This document shows positions 29,688 through 38,511 of a stretch of DNA of 64,000 nt, piece by piece. The DNA is from Phytomonas francai. Lineage: Eukaryota; Euglenozoa; Kinetoplastea; Trypanosomatida; Trypanosomatidae. Below the pieces are notes generated by a model, which was not told the DNA's origin, made no database searches, and saw nothing but the letters and a program-made list of their open reading frames with translations. The stretch covers positions 5,428 through 69,427 of the forward strand of contig MJCC01000009.1 of NCBI GenBank assembly GCA_001766655.1, given 5' to 3'. Position numbers and translations under genes: made by a program. Each line of letters starts with the position of its first letter. Position 1 is the first letter of the stretch.

Positions 29688-31007
29688 ATGTACTTTGACA
29701 GCTCCCGCATACTGGACTCCCGTTGTCCTCGTATTCCTTACAAAACAACGTCGGAAACCCTTTCACTGGATAATGTTAGCGTTAAGGGGCTTCATTTCGG
29801 TCAGCGGAAGTTGCTGCTATCCGAAATAGAATTTCTTACTGCCGTTTTCGACAAGCGAAAGCAGGATGTCGTTGAGTTTGCTCATGAGCGGCTCCCTGTT
29901 TTGGTTGTATACGCCGGAGCAGCCAATGGCTCCCACCTCCCAGTACTATTCCGTTTTTTCAAGGAGGCTCGTTTTATTTTGATCGATCCTGCACCATTCT
30001 GCAGAGAGGTGGAGGCGATTGCAGAGGATTCTGAAGGCCCTATCATAGAGCTTGTTAAGGATTACTGCACAGATGAGTTGTGTTTGAGGCTCTCAAGAAT
30101 GTACGGCACTCGGTATGACCTGTACTTTGTTAGCGATATCCGTACAGGTGTGCCTAAGAAGATGCAAAGCAATATTGAGCACACCGAAATGATAATGCGT
30201 GACAACGCCATACAGCGAAGCTGGTGTTGGTCTTTGAAAGCAGTAGCCGCTATGCTCAAGTTTCATCCACCATACCCACCTTCCACGGACTCATCAGGTA
30301 ACAGGTGCGATCCGGATGACAGTACACCGAGCGAGATTGAATATTTGGACGGAATACCGCTGTTCGGTGTGTGGGCACCAAAGTCCTCATCTGAGGTTCG
30401 TCTCGTTGTAGAGGTACCGTTCGGCCATGGACATATCGCCAAGACGAGAAAGTATAACTGCAAAGAACACGAGGAGCAATGCTACTGCTATAATATGTGT
30501 AACCGATATGCAAAGGACTGCGCTGCAGAGAGAGTAATACTGGAGCGCTATTTGGAATGCATCTCCAAAGAATATGGGAGTAACGTTATTGAGATATCGA
30601 ACAGGATAAGTAAGGATTTACGATATCCCTTGTTTTGCCCGCTTGAGAAGGACGTTACCGAAGACACTTCCCGCTGGGTGTATTTTCTGTACACCTCTCG
30701 TAGGGATGATGTGATGCATCTTTACGAACCCTACAAGAATATCATAAATTTTAACACAGTCAAGAGTCTGATAAAACAATATGGAGAATATGAAAAGGTT
30801 CCTCTAAATGTTCAGGTATCTGGGAAGCAGTTGTCCATTGACTTCTGGAAAGCCTTTTGCCGTTGTAATTTCGAGTCCGCTTACTCACTTCCTCGTATTC
30901 AATGGAAATTTTATCACCTTTTGGAGACCCCGTCATCTGATAAGGGGAACCCGAAATCTACATTTTCTTCTCGAAAAAGATTTCGTTTTCCTCGAAAGGA
31001 ATCCTGA
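29688..31007 (+). CDS. VP39-like mRNA cap 2'-O-methyltransferase (MTr2/MTr3 type)
   Basis: Trypanosomatid mRNAs carry the hypermethylated cap-4 on the spliced leader, made by three 2'-O-methyltransferases; two of them resemble poxvirus VP39. This 439-residue protein has the family layout: GQRKLLLSEIEFL, the SAM motif VVYAGAANGSH (about 74-82), and ILIDPAPF. The K-D-K-E catalytic tetrad can be read as Lys41, Asp150 (VSDIRT), Lys184 (WSLKA) and Glu242 (LVVEVP). The C-terminal half (about 260-439) is a kinetoplastid-type extension with a Cys-rich patch. The start is the ATG at 29688; upstream the frame opens only through GTG. A splice acceptor at about 29662 agrees. Whether it makes cap-2 or cap-3 is undecided. 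Confidence 0.82.
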   Translation: MYFDSSRILDSRCPRIPYKTTSETLSLDNVSVKGLHFGQRKLLLSEIEFLTAVFDKRKQDVVEFAHERLPVLVVYAGAANGSHLPVLFRFFKEARFILIDPAPFCREVEAIAEDSEGPIIELVKDYCTDELCLRLSRMYGTRYDLYFVSDIRTGVPKKMQSNIEHTEMIMRDNAIQRSWCWSLKAVAAMLKFHPPYPPSTDSSGNRCDPDDSTPSEIEYLDGIPLFGVWAPKSSSEVRLVVEVPFGHGHIAKTRKYNCKEHEEQCYCYNMCNRYAKDCAAERVILERYLECISKEYGSNVIEISNRISKDLRYPLFCPLEKDVTEDTSRWVYFLYTSRRDDVMHLYEPYKNIINFNTVKSLIKQYGEYEKVPLNVQVSGKQLSIDFWKAFCRCNFESAYSLPRIQWKFYHLLETPSSDKGNPKSTFSSRKRFRFPRKES

Positions 31008-31251
31008 AAAGTCAGCGCATAGAATTTCAGGCACTTGGTCTCTCGTTTTCCATTTTCATATTTTAATATGGGCTTCTTGATTGTTCTCGTTATTTTAATT
31101 TCAGCGTCTCTTTATCATGCTCCTTCCTTATATCTGTCTTTTCTTTTATATTTAAAGGGAGATAATCCTTGTTGTTGTTGTTTTTGAAAATTTAGAATAG
31201 TCACCTTTATCTTTTCCCATTAAAAGCCCATTTTTGTCACTTTCCTAGGTG

Positions 31252-32925
31252 ATGAAGATTACGGTCGATGTTGAACTCCAGGAGAAAGAGCTAACGAGGG
31301 GCTCGCACGTCCAACAAGCTTTAGAGTGTATTAACCCCAATGTTTATATTCGTATGGTTACTGACAAAATTTCTCTTTCAGCACGTATAAAAGAGGCAAT
31401 GTCAGAAAAAAGATATGAGCAGATCACGGCCGAAATCTTCGAGCGCCTCAGTTACACTCCTCTGTCCGACGACTGTCTTGAAATTTTGTGCTCTGATGTT
31501 TTGTTTAGTACTCAGCGTTTCGAAGACGGACATCCCCTTCAACCCTTTATTGGGGTCATATGCCGACTTCCAGATCCCGCGAAAGAAAAGGTGAAAACTG
31601 AAATTTCTCAGCGAATCATGGCCTTCCTTTCAAAGTCCCAGCGATTGGATTGCAGCAGGCGACCTCTCTTACCCTATGCCGAGACACTGGCAACCATGAC
31701 AAAGGCTGAACTTTTGAGTCTCCGTAGCGTTCTTATGACTATTGTGCAGATGATTCGCCTCGATATTACGCGCACTGCTGGCATAACCTGTCTTGGAAAG
31801 TTGGTGGAAGTTGCGTATGAACCCCTTAGGCAGTGTGATTCACAGACACTCGAGCTTCTTCGTACTACTGTGGCTAGCGCGCAGCGAGACGATGCCTTCT
31901 TGTATGATGTAGAGTATATTATGGACGCATTTGGATGGTCGCAAAACAAACCTGTACTTAGCATCGTTCGCTCTGGTGCTCACCATTCGCATCTAATTCT
32001 TTCCTTGGCTTATTGCGGCGGCTCGAACTACCGAGAGGCGGTTGTCACCTCCTCGGTGGATGGGACCATCGGTACGTGGGATCGTACTGGGATCCTCACC
32101 GAGAACATTGTTCTTGCCAGACATTATGCAGCGTCGCTCGACCTTGCTAATCGAGGCCGTACTCTTATTGTCGGTATGGTGTGTGCAAACCCTAGTATTC
32201 CACCGGCTGTTGTGTTGTATAGCGAAGAGGGAAGCTCTCGGGAGTCTCACTGGGAAGAGAGCGGTGCGGTGGAGCCAAAGAACGCCCGCTTTATTACCTG
32301 TGTTCGGAGCCTTCGCAACTCGGGGAACCTTTGTTTTGGGGTCGGTGTCAGCACCCCAACCTCTAATCCGTTGCTTCTGTACGACCGAACGCAGCTAGTG
32401 CAGGAATATCACGACCATTCCGACATTCTTACCGCGATGCACATTCCTTCAGATCGCGAAACGACGATAATCACGGGCTCTCGCGATCGTTCGATTATCA
32501 TTTACGACATCCGCTCCCGGCAAAGCGTGTCGAGCATGACGCACCACTACAGCTCCGTGTCTGCAATCGGGACCTGCGGGGAATACATTTTCACCGGTGG
32601 GCTTGATCGCCGTGTTGTAGTGGATGACATGCGTATGCTAGGCCATCCTCTCGTACGGGATATGGACAGCGCAGTGCTTAGTCTTTCTACCAACAATTCT
32701 ATGCAATGCGCGGTCTCAACACTCACTGGTATATATTTAATCTCCTTTTCAAATGGAGTCCATATCCCAGCCACCTCGCGCGCTGATAATGGGCCCAATG
32801 CAACTTCCTATCACGCAATTTCATGGAACAGCACTGGAAATATTCTGTATGCAGCTGGGGAAAGCATGTCTTTAGATATCTTTGCGCGCGCATACACCGA
32901 CGCGGATGCGTTTGATGGCGCTTGA
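31252..32925 (+). CDS. WD40-repeat protein, uncharacterised
   Basis: The 557-residue protein has a helical N-terminal half (about 1-230). A seven-bladed-type WD40 propeller follows (about 240-550), with recognisable blades: AVVTSSVDGTIGTWDR, TIITGSRDRSIIIYDIRS, YIFTGGLDRRVVVDD and ILYAAGESMSLDIF. I do not recognise a named orthologue; the helical plus WD40 layout suits a scaffold in transport, cilium or ubiquitin pathways. The start is the ATG at 31252, three bases after a possible splice acceptor AG (31247-31248). Either the 5' UTR is extremely short or an earlier AG at about 31194 is used. Confidence 0.75.
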   Translation: MKITVDVELQEKELTRGSHVQQALECINPNVYIRMVTDKISLSARIKEAMSEKRYEQITAEIFERLSYTPLSDDCLEILCSDVLFSTQRFEDGHPLQPFIGVICRLPDPAKEKVKTEISQRIMAFLSKSQRLDCSRRPLLPYAETLATMTKAELLSLRSVLMTIVQMIRLDITRTAGITCLGKLVEVAYEPLRQCDSQTLELLRTTVASAQRDDAFLYDVEYIMDAFGWSQNKPVLSIVRSGAHHSHLILSLAYCGGSNYREAVVTSSVDGTIGTWDRTGILTENIVLARHYAASLDLANRGRTLIVGMVCANPSIPPAVVLYSEEGSSRESHWEESGAVEPKNARFITCVRSLRNSGNLCFGVGVSTPTSNPLLLYDRTQLVQEYHDHSDILTAMHIPSDRETTIITGSRDRSIIIYDIRSRQSVSSMTHHYSSVSAIGTCGEYIFTGGLDRRVVVDDMRMLGHPLVRDMDSAVLSLSTNNSMQCAVSTLTGIYLISFSNGVHIPATSRADNGPNATSYHAISWNSTGNILYAAGESMSLDIFARAYTDADAFDGA

Positions 32926-33666
32926 CGGATTCCATGTTTCAGTCCTTCTTACAGGTATATCCTACTGCAACGATGTATCGTTCCTGAGACGAGAGTGGCA
33001 ATTCAAAGCACACAGGGTGAGTCAGTTGATATGAAAATAATTTGTACACTGAAGTTTCATCTATACTTCAGAGTTTCTGGGTCGTTTAAAGCCAAATAGC
33101 TTGGATTGTTTAACATCCTTTTGTAGCTGGTACGTTTTTGTGCACTCATGCGTTTTTCCTTCCTTCATAGCGATGTAAGTGGGGTTTTAAAAGCAATAAT
33201 AGCAAAGAGGTATCTCTGGGGGAGTACTTATGTTAAATTAGATTGCTTGTTGGATAAGAATTATAATGCAAAGCTTATAAATTAAGAGTTGATGTTTTAC
33301 GGTGAATGTTCCTTAAATGATGTTATGTTGCTAATAGGGATTCTATTTCGTGACAATGAATTTGAAATCCAAATTTCATAACCTTTTTTTCTGATATTTC
33401 TTATTGTTATTAAAGCCTTTCCTACTTAACTGATTTCGATGTTCCTTATTTCGAGCAGAATATTTACTCATTTCTTCCGAATTTAATGCCTTTATGGATA
33501 TTCCTTAATTTTGTCAAGTATATTTTTCATCCTCAAGTTCATTTTTACTTATTCATCTTTTGTAGTTTTTCAGTATCTATTTTTAGTAACCTAACCTACT
33601 AATTAATTTGTGTGACAAATCGAACAGGAAGCGTAAATATATCTATATTGGTACAATAATACAAAG
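32926..33666. other. 740-base intergenic stretch
   Basis: AT-rich with long T/C-rich runs in the right half, consistent with a trans-splicing region for the next gene. No gene seen. Confidence 0.5.
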
Positions 33667-34854
33667 ATGGAGGATGCTGTTCGTATTGCACCGGAGATCG
33701 AGGACTTTCTTCGTGCTGTGCGCGCAAAGGAAGTAGAACAATGCACGAATTACTTGAAAAAAAATCCCTCTATCCTGAACGCCGTGGAGGCAGGGGGCTA
33801 CAGCGCGCTGCACTTTGCAGCCTTCAATGGCGACATCCCTATGCTTAAAATGCTTCTTGAGCACAAGCCGGAAATCGATTTGGAGAACTTCGATGGCAAT
33901 GCGCCGCTGGTAATGGCAGTGAGAGGACAACAACCAGAGGCCATTCGCCTGTTAGTGAATGCAGGCGCTGATGTGAATAAGGAAAGTTCGACAGGAAGTA
34001 CAGCAATACACTACGCTGCATCGATGGGTTACCTAAAATGCCTGAAGCTGCTCATCGATCTGGGATCTAAAACCGTCTTCGAGGGGAACGAATCTGGAAG
34101 TCTTCTCCATTGGGCATGCCATTCTGGCAATATTGACTGTATCGGCACCATGCTGTATGTGTACAACATTCCTGTAAATATTAAGGACAAACATGGTGGG
34201 ACACCGCTCTTTACTGCCATTTTTATGAAGCAATTCACTTCAGTAGAATTTCTTTTGGAACATGGTGCTAATCCTAATATTGTTATTGCTGGAGATGGGA
34301 CTACGCCACTGCATATCGCGGTGGAGCATAGCAACATAGGATCTATTCGATTGCTCCTCGAATGTGGCGCGAATCCTATGGCAAGGAATAACGATAACGA
34401 GACGCCTATCGATGTTGCAATTCGCACCAAAAAAACAGATATTCTTAAAGAGTTGAATAAACCACAATTGTCTTTCGAGAAGCGTGCGGAGGAGGCTGAT
34501 CGGTATAAAAACCATGGAAATAAAGTATTCGCGCAAGGAGAATACGTTAAGGCCGCTAAGTTCTACACTTTGGCCATACATTTGGATAATAAAAACGCCA
34601 CTTACTTCAGTAATCGTGCTGCCTCTTACTTTAATCAAAAATCTTATGAGAGTGCTTACTGGGACTCCATGCGATGCATTCAGCTAAAGCCGTCTTGGCC
34701 GAGGGGATATGTACGCAAAGGCGCCACGGAATTGGTATTGAAAAAGTACACCGATGCCATTGCCACAGCTAATCTGGGTTTAAGTTTTGATAAAGATAAT
34801 AAAGATCTTTTAAAGATGAAGGAGGAGGCCTCCAATTTATTGAAAAAGGCTTAA
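33667..34854 (+). CDS. Ankyrin-repeat and TPR co-chaperone-like protein
   Basis: The 395-residue protein carries about seven ankyrin repeats (residues 40-270). Examples are GYSALHFAAFNGDIPMLKMLL, GSTAIHYAASMGYLKCLKLL and GTTPLHIAVEHSNIGSIRLLL. Three TPRs follow (about 275-390: ADRYKNHGNKVFAQGEYVKA..., ATYFSNRAASYFNQKSYESA, WPRGYVRKGATELVLKKYTDA). The TPR block has the N-N-K/R spacing of Hsp70/Hsp90 C-terminus-binding carboxylate clamps (K..GN..., N.A). A cytosolic co-chaperone or adaptor role is inferred. The ATG at 33667 has AAAG just before it. Confidence 0.85.
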   Translation: MEDAVRIAPEIEDFLRAVRAKEVEQCTNYLKKNPSILNAVEAGGYSALHFAAFNGDIPMLKMLLEHKPEIDLENFDGNAPLVMAVRGQQPEAIRLLVNAGADVNKESSTGSTAIHYAASMGYLKCLKLLIDLGSKTVFEGNESGSLLHWACHSGNIDCIGTMLYVYNIPVNIKDKHGGTPLFTAIFMKQFTSVEFLLEHGANPNIVIAGDGTTPLHIAVEHSNIGSIRLLLECGANPMARNNDNETPIDVAIRTKKTDILKELNKPQLSFEKRAEEADRYKNHGNKVFAQGEYVKAAKFYTLAIHLDNKNATYFSNRAASYFNQKSYESAYWDSMRCIQLKPSWPRGYVRKGATELVLKKYTDAIATANLGLSFDKDNKDLLKMKEEASNLLKKA

Positions 34855-35161
34855 TTGATTATTCCTCATTTAATTCAGTTTAACAGTAATGATGCTAGCG
34901 ATCGAACGCTTGCTTCTCTTTCTTCCCTTTCATTGTCGAGTAGACATGGAGTGAATTACTTTTGATACCTTTTTTGGCATTATACATCTTTATATCCTTT
35001 CACGCTCTTTGTTCATATACCTCTAACTTTGCTTTAGGTTTGTTTTTTCGTTACACGAGCAAAAAGGATATCCCTTTGTGGTATAGGTCCACGCTAGCGT
35101 GTGGAAAAGCTAACAATATTAACAAGCATTTTACTTCAAATTTCCATACAAATACTTTAAA
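34855..35161. other. Short intergenic stretch
   Basis: 307 bases with T-rich runs. No gene seen. Confidence 0.5.
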
Positions 35162-35824
35162 ATGGTATCCATCCAGCACGCTGAGATTATTGCTGCGTGG
35201 CTAGCCTCTAATGATTCCCGTGATAAGCTTATAAAAGGACTTGGATGTTTCTTCAAACTTCTTGGCATCACATCCAGTCAAGAGAAATACTTGAAGGTTA
35301 GCACGGTAATGTCTGATTGTCGCTCTTTGATGCGTCTTTTCTCGTGGATCAACAATACAAAGAAAGTCAGCGACGCCTTGGAGAAAGATGTACTTGGGTT
35401 TCGCGAGGTTATTTTCCTATTGCGTGTGCTGTTTGATGGTATTTTCTGTTTGTTCGACAATGTGGTTTTCACAGGAAATTTTTTTATTCAAGAAGATCCA
35501 AACTTAATTCGACTCAGGGTGATTTCCAGAGCATCATTGTTTTGGGGATACGTTGCCGCTGTTATACTGGATGTGTACGATCTCATGAAGGATAAAAATA
35601 TACCGAATCTCACACAGCGACATTTTGTGTTTCTTCGAAATACTTGTGATATGATCTCGACTTTGGGAAACGCATTCAGCATTGATGTTGGTTCAGCCTG
35701 TGCTGCGTTTTTGGGGCTTATAAGTTCTATTATCGCAACCAATGAACAAATCCAATCGGCACAGAAATCTATGGGCCCTCGTTTGGGGGGCAAGGGAGGG
35801 AAGTTAAAAATTCATGTCCACTGA
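35162..35824 (+). CDS. PEX11: PEX11-like glycosomal membrane protein
   Basis: PEX11 elongates and divides peroxisomes; in trypanosomatids it sits in the glycosome membrane. The 220-residue length fits trypanosome PEX11. Features include an N-terminal amphipathic region (SRDKLIKGLGCFFKLLG), the family-like segment CRSLMRLFSWINNTKKV, and a central hydrophobic block (VIFLLRVLFDGIFCLFDNVVF). ISRASLFWGYVAAVILDVYDL follows, then a C-terminal hydrophobic helix (SACAAFLGLISSIIA) and a basic tail. The related GIM5 proteins share this fold and cannot be fully excluded. The start is the ATG at 35162. Confidence 0.82.
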   Translation: MVSIQHAEIIAAWLASNDSRDKLIKGLGCFFKLLGITSSQEKYLKVSTVMSDCRSLMRLFSWINNTKKVSDALEKDVLGFREVIFLLRVLFDGIFCLFDNVVFTGNFFIQEDPNLIRLRVISRASLFWGYVAAVILDVYDLMKDKNIPNLTQRHFVFLRNTCDMISTLGNAFSIDVGSACAAFLGLISSIIATNEQIQSAQKSMGPRLGGKGGKLKIHVH

Positions 35825-36314
35825 TCAATGTTTTACACTTGTTTATTTTAAATATAGGCGTTTCTTTTATCAGTATGTTTCTTTAATAAAAATGTTAGAT
35901 GTATTTATATATATGTTTCTGCGCAATTACTACGATTTTTTGTTTGTTCATGGCCAGTTTTGAGGAATATGGTTTCTCATTGTCATTTTTTATTTTCATT
36001 ATATCACAAGATCCCTATGTTGTCTGTGTATTTGCCTTAGTATGTTTTCCCCCGCTTCTCTTGCTCTTTTTTTTTTTGAAAATAATCAATGTCTACGTGT
36101 TATTTTCAATTCGATCAAATCTTTTCCTACTTCTTTTTTTACTTTCGCATTTTTTACTTCTATTTCCTTCTTCCTCACTGGATGCAATTTCCGCATATCT
36201 ATATTGCTTCCACAACTTTATTTAAGCTGCCCTTTTGATCTTAAAGGAATATTGATCAATAGTGTTGAGTCAAAGAAGGACTTATCCATTTTTTAGGCAA
36301 TTATTCAAAGGTCT
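35825..36314. other. 490-base pyrimidine-rich intergenic stretch
   Basis: Very T/C-rich (long tracts between about 36050 and 36190), which opens spurious Phe/Leu/Ser-rich frames. A likely splice acceptor lies at about 36295 (TTTTTTAG). Confidence 0.6.
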
Positions 36315-37166
36315 ATGACGTCTCTTCAGGTATGCTTGGAGTCTGCTCATTTGAGCGAAAATTGTAAACTAGACCTTATTCACCATGTAAGCCAATTAAA
36401 CTTACAGTCTTCGCTCCTTCCGAAGCGCAATTTGACTATGGCTGACGAAAATTTACCAGCGGCAATATTTGCGACAACAGTCACGGCTCAACAAAAAGCC
36501 GTCCCAAAGCTCGACAAGACAAGAAAACAGCGCTTCCTTCATAATAAAAAGCAGTTGGAGGAGACTTTTGGTACGTGCTCTAAGACTCTTAGCAACGGCA
36601 CCTACTTTAAAAAGTGCACGACTTCCTACTTGGGGCAGCGGAACTCCTCAGAACCATTCAGAGAGGCGCGAACTCGAGAGGAATTAAGCGGTGCCGATAG
36701 AGATTTCGTGTACCGCTACGCGGAAGCGATGACACACTCTAAAATCGAGCGCGATCCAAAAACAGATGATGCAACAGTTTCAGCAGTGGAGGCCTATCGA
36801 AAAGCTTTTCGTCGTTTGACCCATCGGGATCCTACCGAAAAAGAAATGGAAGAGGTAGACCGCTTAAATTTCGCATTGGACGAACACGGGAAAGTCGGTG
36901 TGGTGCAGAAGCCTCACACATGCTACGACCATTCCCATATCACGTGCTGCAACCGCCGTGTGGAGAAATGTGGAAAGCAAATTTATCCACCCGAAAAGCC
37001 TGTTTTGCGTCCAGCGCGCGATCGCTTTCCTGGTCCCGTCCCAGTATGGTCGTCTACCAAGAACACATATGCTATGGTGGCAGGTGACATGCATCAGTCT
37101 GGTCATTACAAGCCCCATTGTAGCTCGCAGAAGTCTGCACTAAGAACAATAGTTGGTTCAAAGTAA
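36315..37166 (+). CDS. Hypothetical basic protein
   Basis: This 283-residue protein is not recognised. It is basic, without membrane segments or a signal peptide. A helical N-terminus (1-60) is followed by Lys/Arg-rich KTRKQRFLHNKKQLEETFG and the charged EARTREELSGADRDFVYRYAEAM. The C-terminal region is rich in Cys, His and Pro (YDHSHITCCNRRVEKCGKQI), which could bind metal but shows no standard finger spacing. It may be kinetoplastid-specific, for example cytoskeletal or axonemal; that is a guess. The ATG at 36315 lies shortly after the TTTTTTAG acceptor. Confidence 0.7.
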   Translation: MTSLQVCLESAHLSENCKLDLIHHVSQLNLQSSLLPKRNLTMADENLPAAIFATTVTAQQKAVPKLDKTRKQRFLHNKKQLEETFGTCSKTLSNGTYFKKCTTSYLGQRNSSEPFREARTREELSGADRDFVYRYAEAMTHSKIERDPKTDDATVSAVEAYRKAFRRLTHRDPTEKEMEEVDRLNFALDEHGKVGVVQKPHTCYDHSHITCCNRRVEKCGKQIYPPEKPVLRPARDRFPGPVPVWSSTKNTYAMVAGDMHQSGHYKPHCSSQKSALRTIVGSK

Positions 37167-37642
37167 AGGCGGGCAAGCTTTATGGAGATGGAATTTCAGA
37201 TTTGATTCCAGTAGCGATAATTTTATAATATTTCGTGCAAATGTTGCCTGTATAAATAAAGAGGAAGAAATCATTTGCAACTTTTATAAAAAGTTGCTGT
37301 GTTTTGGTGCTTGATTACACACAACTATTTATTTATTTTTTGTATCAATGATATATAGAAATTTTCGTTTTCTTCAATGTATGTATTCTTTTTCTTCTTC
37401 TGTATGGTATGTAAAATGATTAGAAAACTTTAATGTCCCCCTTCCCCCTTTCCCAAGTGTCTATAATGCGTCATAAAATATTCTCACTAGTTTGAAATGA
37501 TTCTTTAATCTTTCTTTTTCAATTCTTCTTTCGAAGAGGAAGCTAATTTGAATTAATAAATACACGAAAGTTTCTTTAATCTCAGATATAGACCTATAAA
37601 GCAACCCAACAAACCGGAGTAAAGGTTAAAAGGATAATTCAC
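37167..37642. other. 475-base intergenic stretch
   Basis: AT-rich with T/C runs. No gene seen. Confidence 0.5.
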
Positions 37643-38335
37643 ATGGAAAGAACAGCCGATGGTCGAATCCGCACGACAGAGTGGGAGGAGATTCAGTACA
37701 AATATGGTAATAAGGTTGATAAATACAAAATGCATGAACTAGAAATTTTAGCTCAAAAAATTGCTGATAAACATGAAGATGCCTGCTTAAGATCATACAA
37801 CCCACAGGAAGAGAAGTTGGCCGACAAACTGAATCAACAATCTTCTGAAGGTGAAAAGGACAATGATGGCGAGGTGCCTAGTATCGACAGCTCCGACGAT
37901 GATGAGGTTTTGGCTGCGATTCACCAACGGCGCATGGCAGAGCTCAAGAAACAGTTTCAGACCGAATGCTTTGGCATCTTGCGTCGTATTTCAGGTGCGG
38001 ACTATGTAAAGGAAATTACGGAATCATCTGTGAGGAATTGGGTAGTGGCACTACTCATCAAGCCAGGTTATAGCGACTGCGAATCTTTGCTTAACGTATT
38101 TGGCACTGTAGCACAAAGGAACCGAAGCACCAAGTTTGTTTCTATGATTTCTACTGAGGCTATTCCTAACTTTCCGGATAAGCATCTTCCTTGCGTTCTA
38201 TTCTACTCGAATAAAACTGTAAAAAATCAGATCACTGGACTGGAGGCCTGGAAGCAGAAAGGACAACTCAACGTACGTACCGTAGAACGTGTTCTCCAAG
38301 AGCATGGGGTTTCGAACTGTGAAGATCTCGAATAG
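37643..38335 (+). CDS. Phosducin-like protein (PLP2/PDCL-type)
   Basis: Phosducin-like proteins assist the CCT chaperonin in folding tubulin, actin and G-beta. The 230-residue protein has the PLP signature TEWEEIQYKYGNKV at residues 13-26. An acidic linker (SIDSSDDDEVLA) is followed by a coiled segment and a thioredoxin-like domain (about 115-215: YVKEITES..., WVVALLIKPGYSDC, FVSMISTEAIPNFPDKHLPCVLFY). The order matches PLP2/PLP3 rather than thioredoxin itself; no CxxC active site is present. In trypanosomatids this class is linked to flagellar tubulin supply. The start is the ATG at 37643. Confidence 0.88.
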   Translation: MERTADGRIRTTEWEEIQYKYGNKVDKYKMHELEILAQKIADKHEDACLRSYNPQEEKLADKLNQQSSEGEKDNDGEVPSIDSSDDDEVLAAIHQRRMAELKKQFQTECFGILRRISGADYVKEITESSVRNWVVALLIKPGYSDCESLLNVFGTVAQRNRSTKFVSMISTEAIPNFPDKHLPCVLFYSNKTVKNQITGLEAWKQKGQLNVRTVERVLQEHGVSNCEDLE

Positions 38336-38511
38336 TATGAAGCATAAACTATTATTTAACGATCAAGTTCAGTTGTTGTTTTTTTTGTCTTTGTTTATCC
38401 TATATCCATGAACCTTTTTGAGACACACGTTTTATGTATTGTTTCGTTCTCTTTTCTTTTCCTAGAAACAGTTTTCAGTTATAATTTAGTGGTTGCTTCC
38501 TTCTATTCAAC

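Noticed and set aside
35899..36296. Phe/Leu/Ser-rich frames before the 283-residue gene
   Set aside because: They arise from polypyrimidine tracts of the trans-splicing region and only mimic membrane segments.
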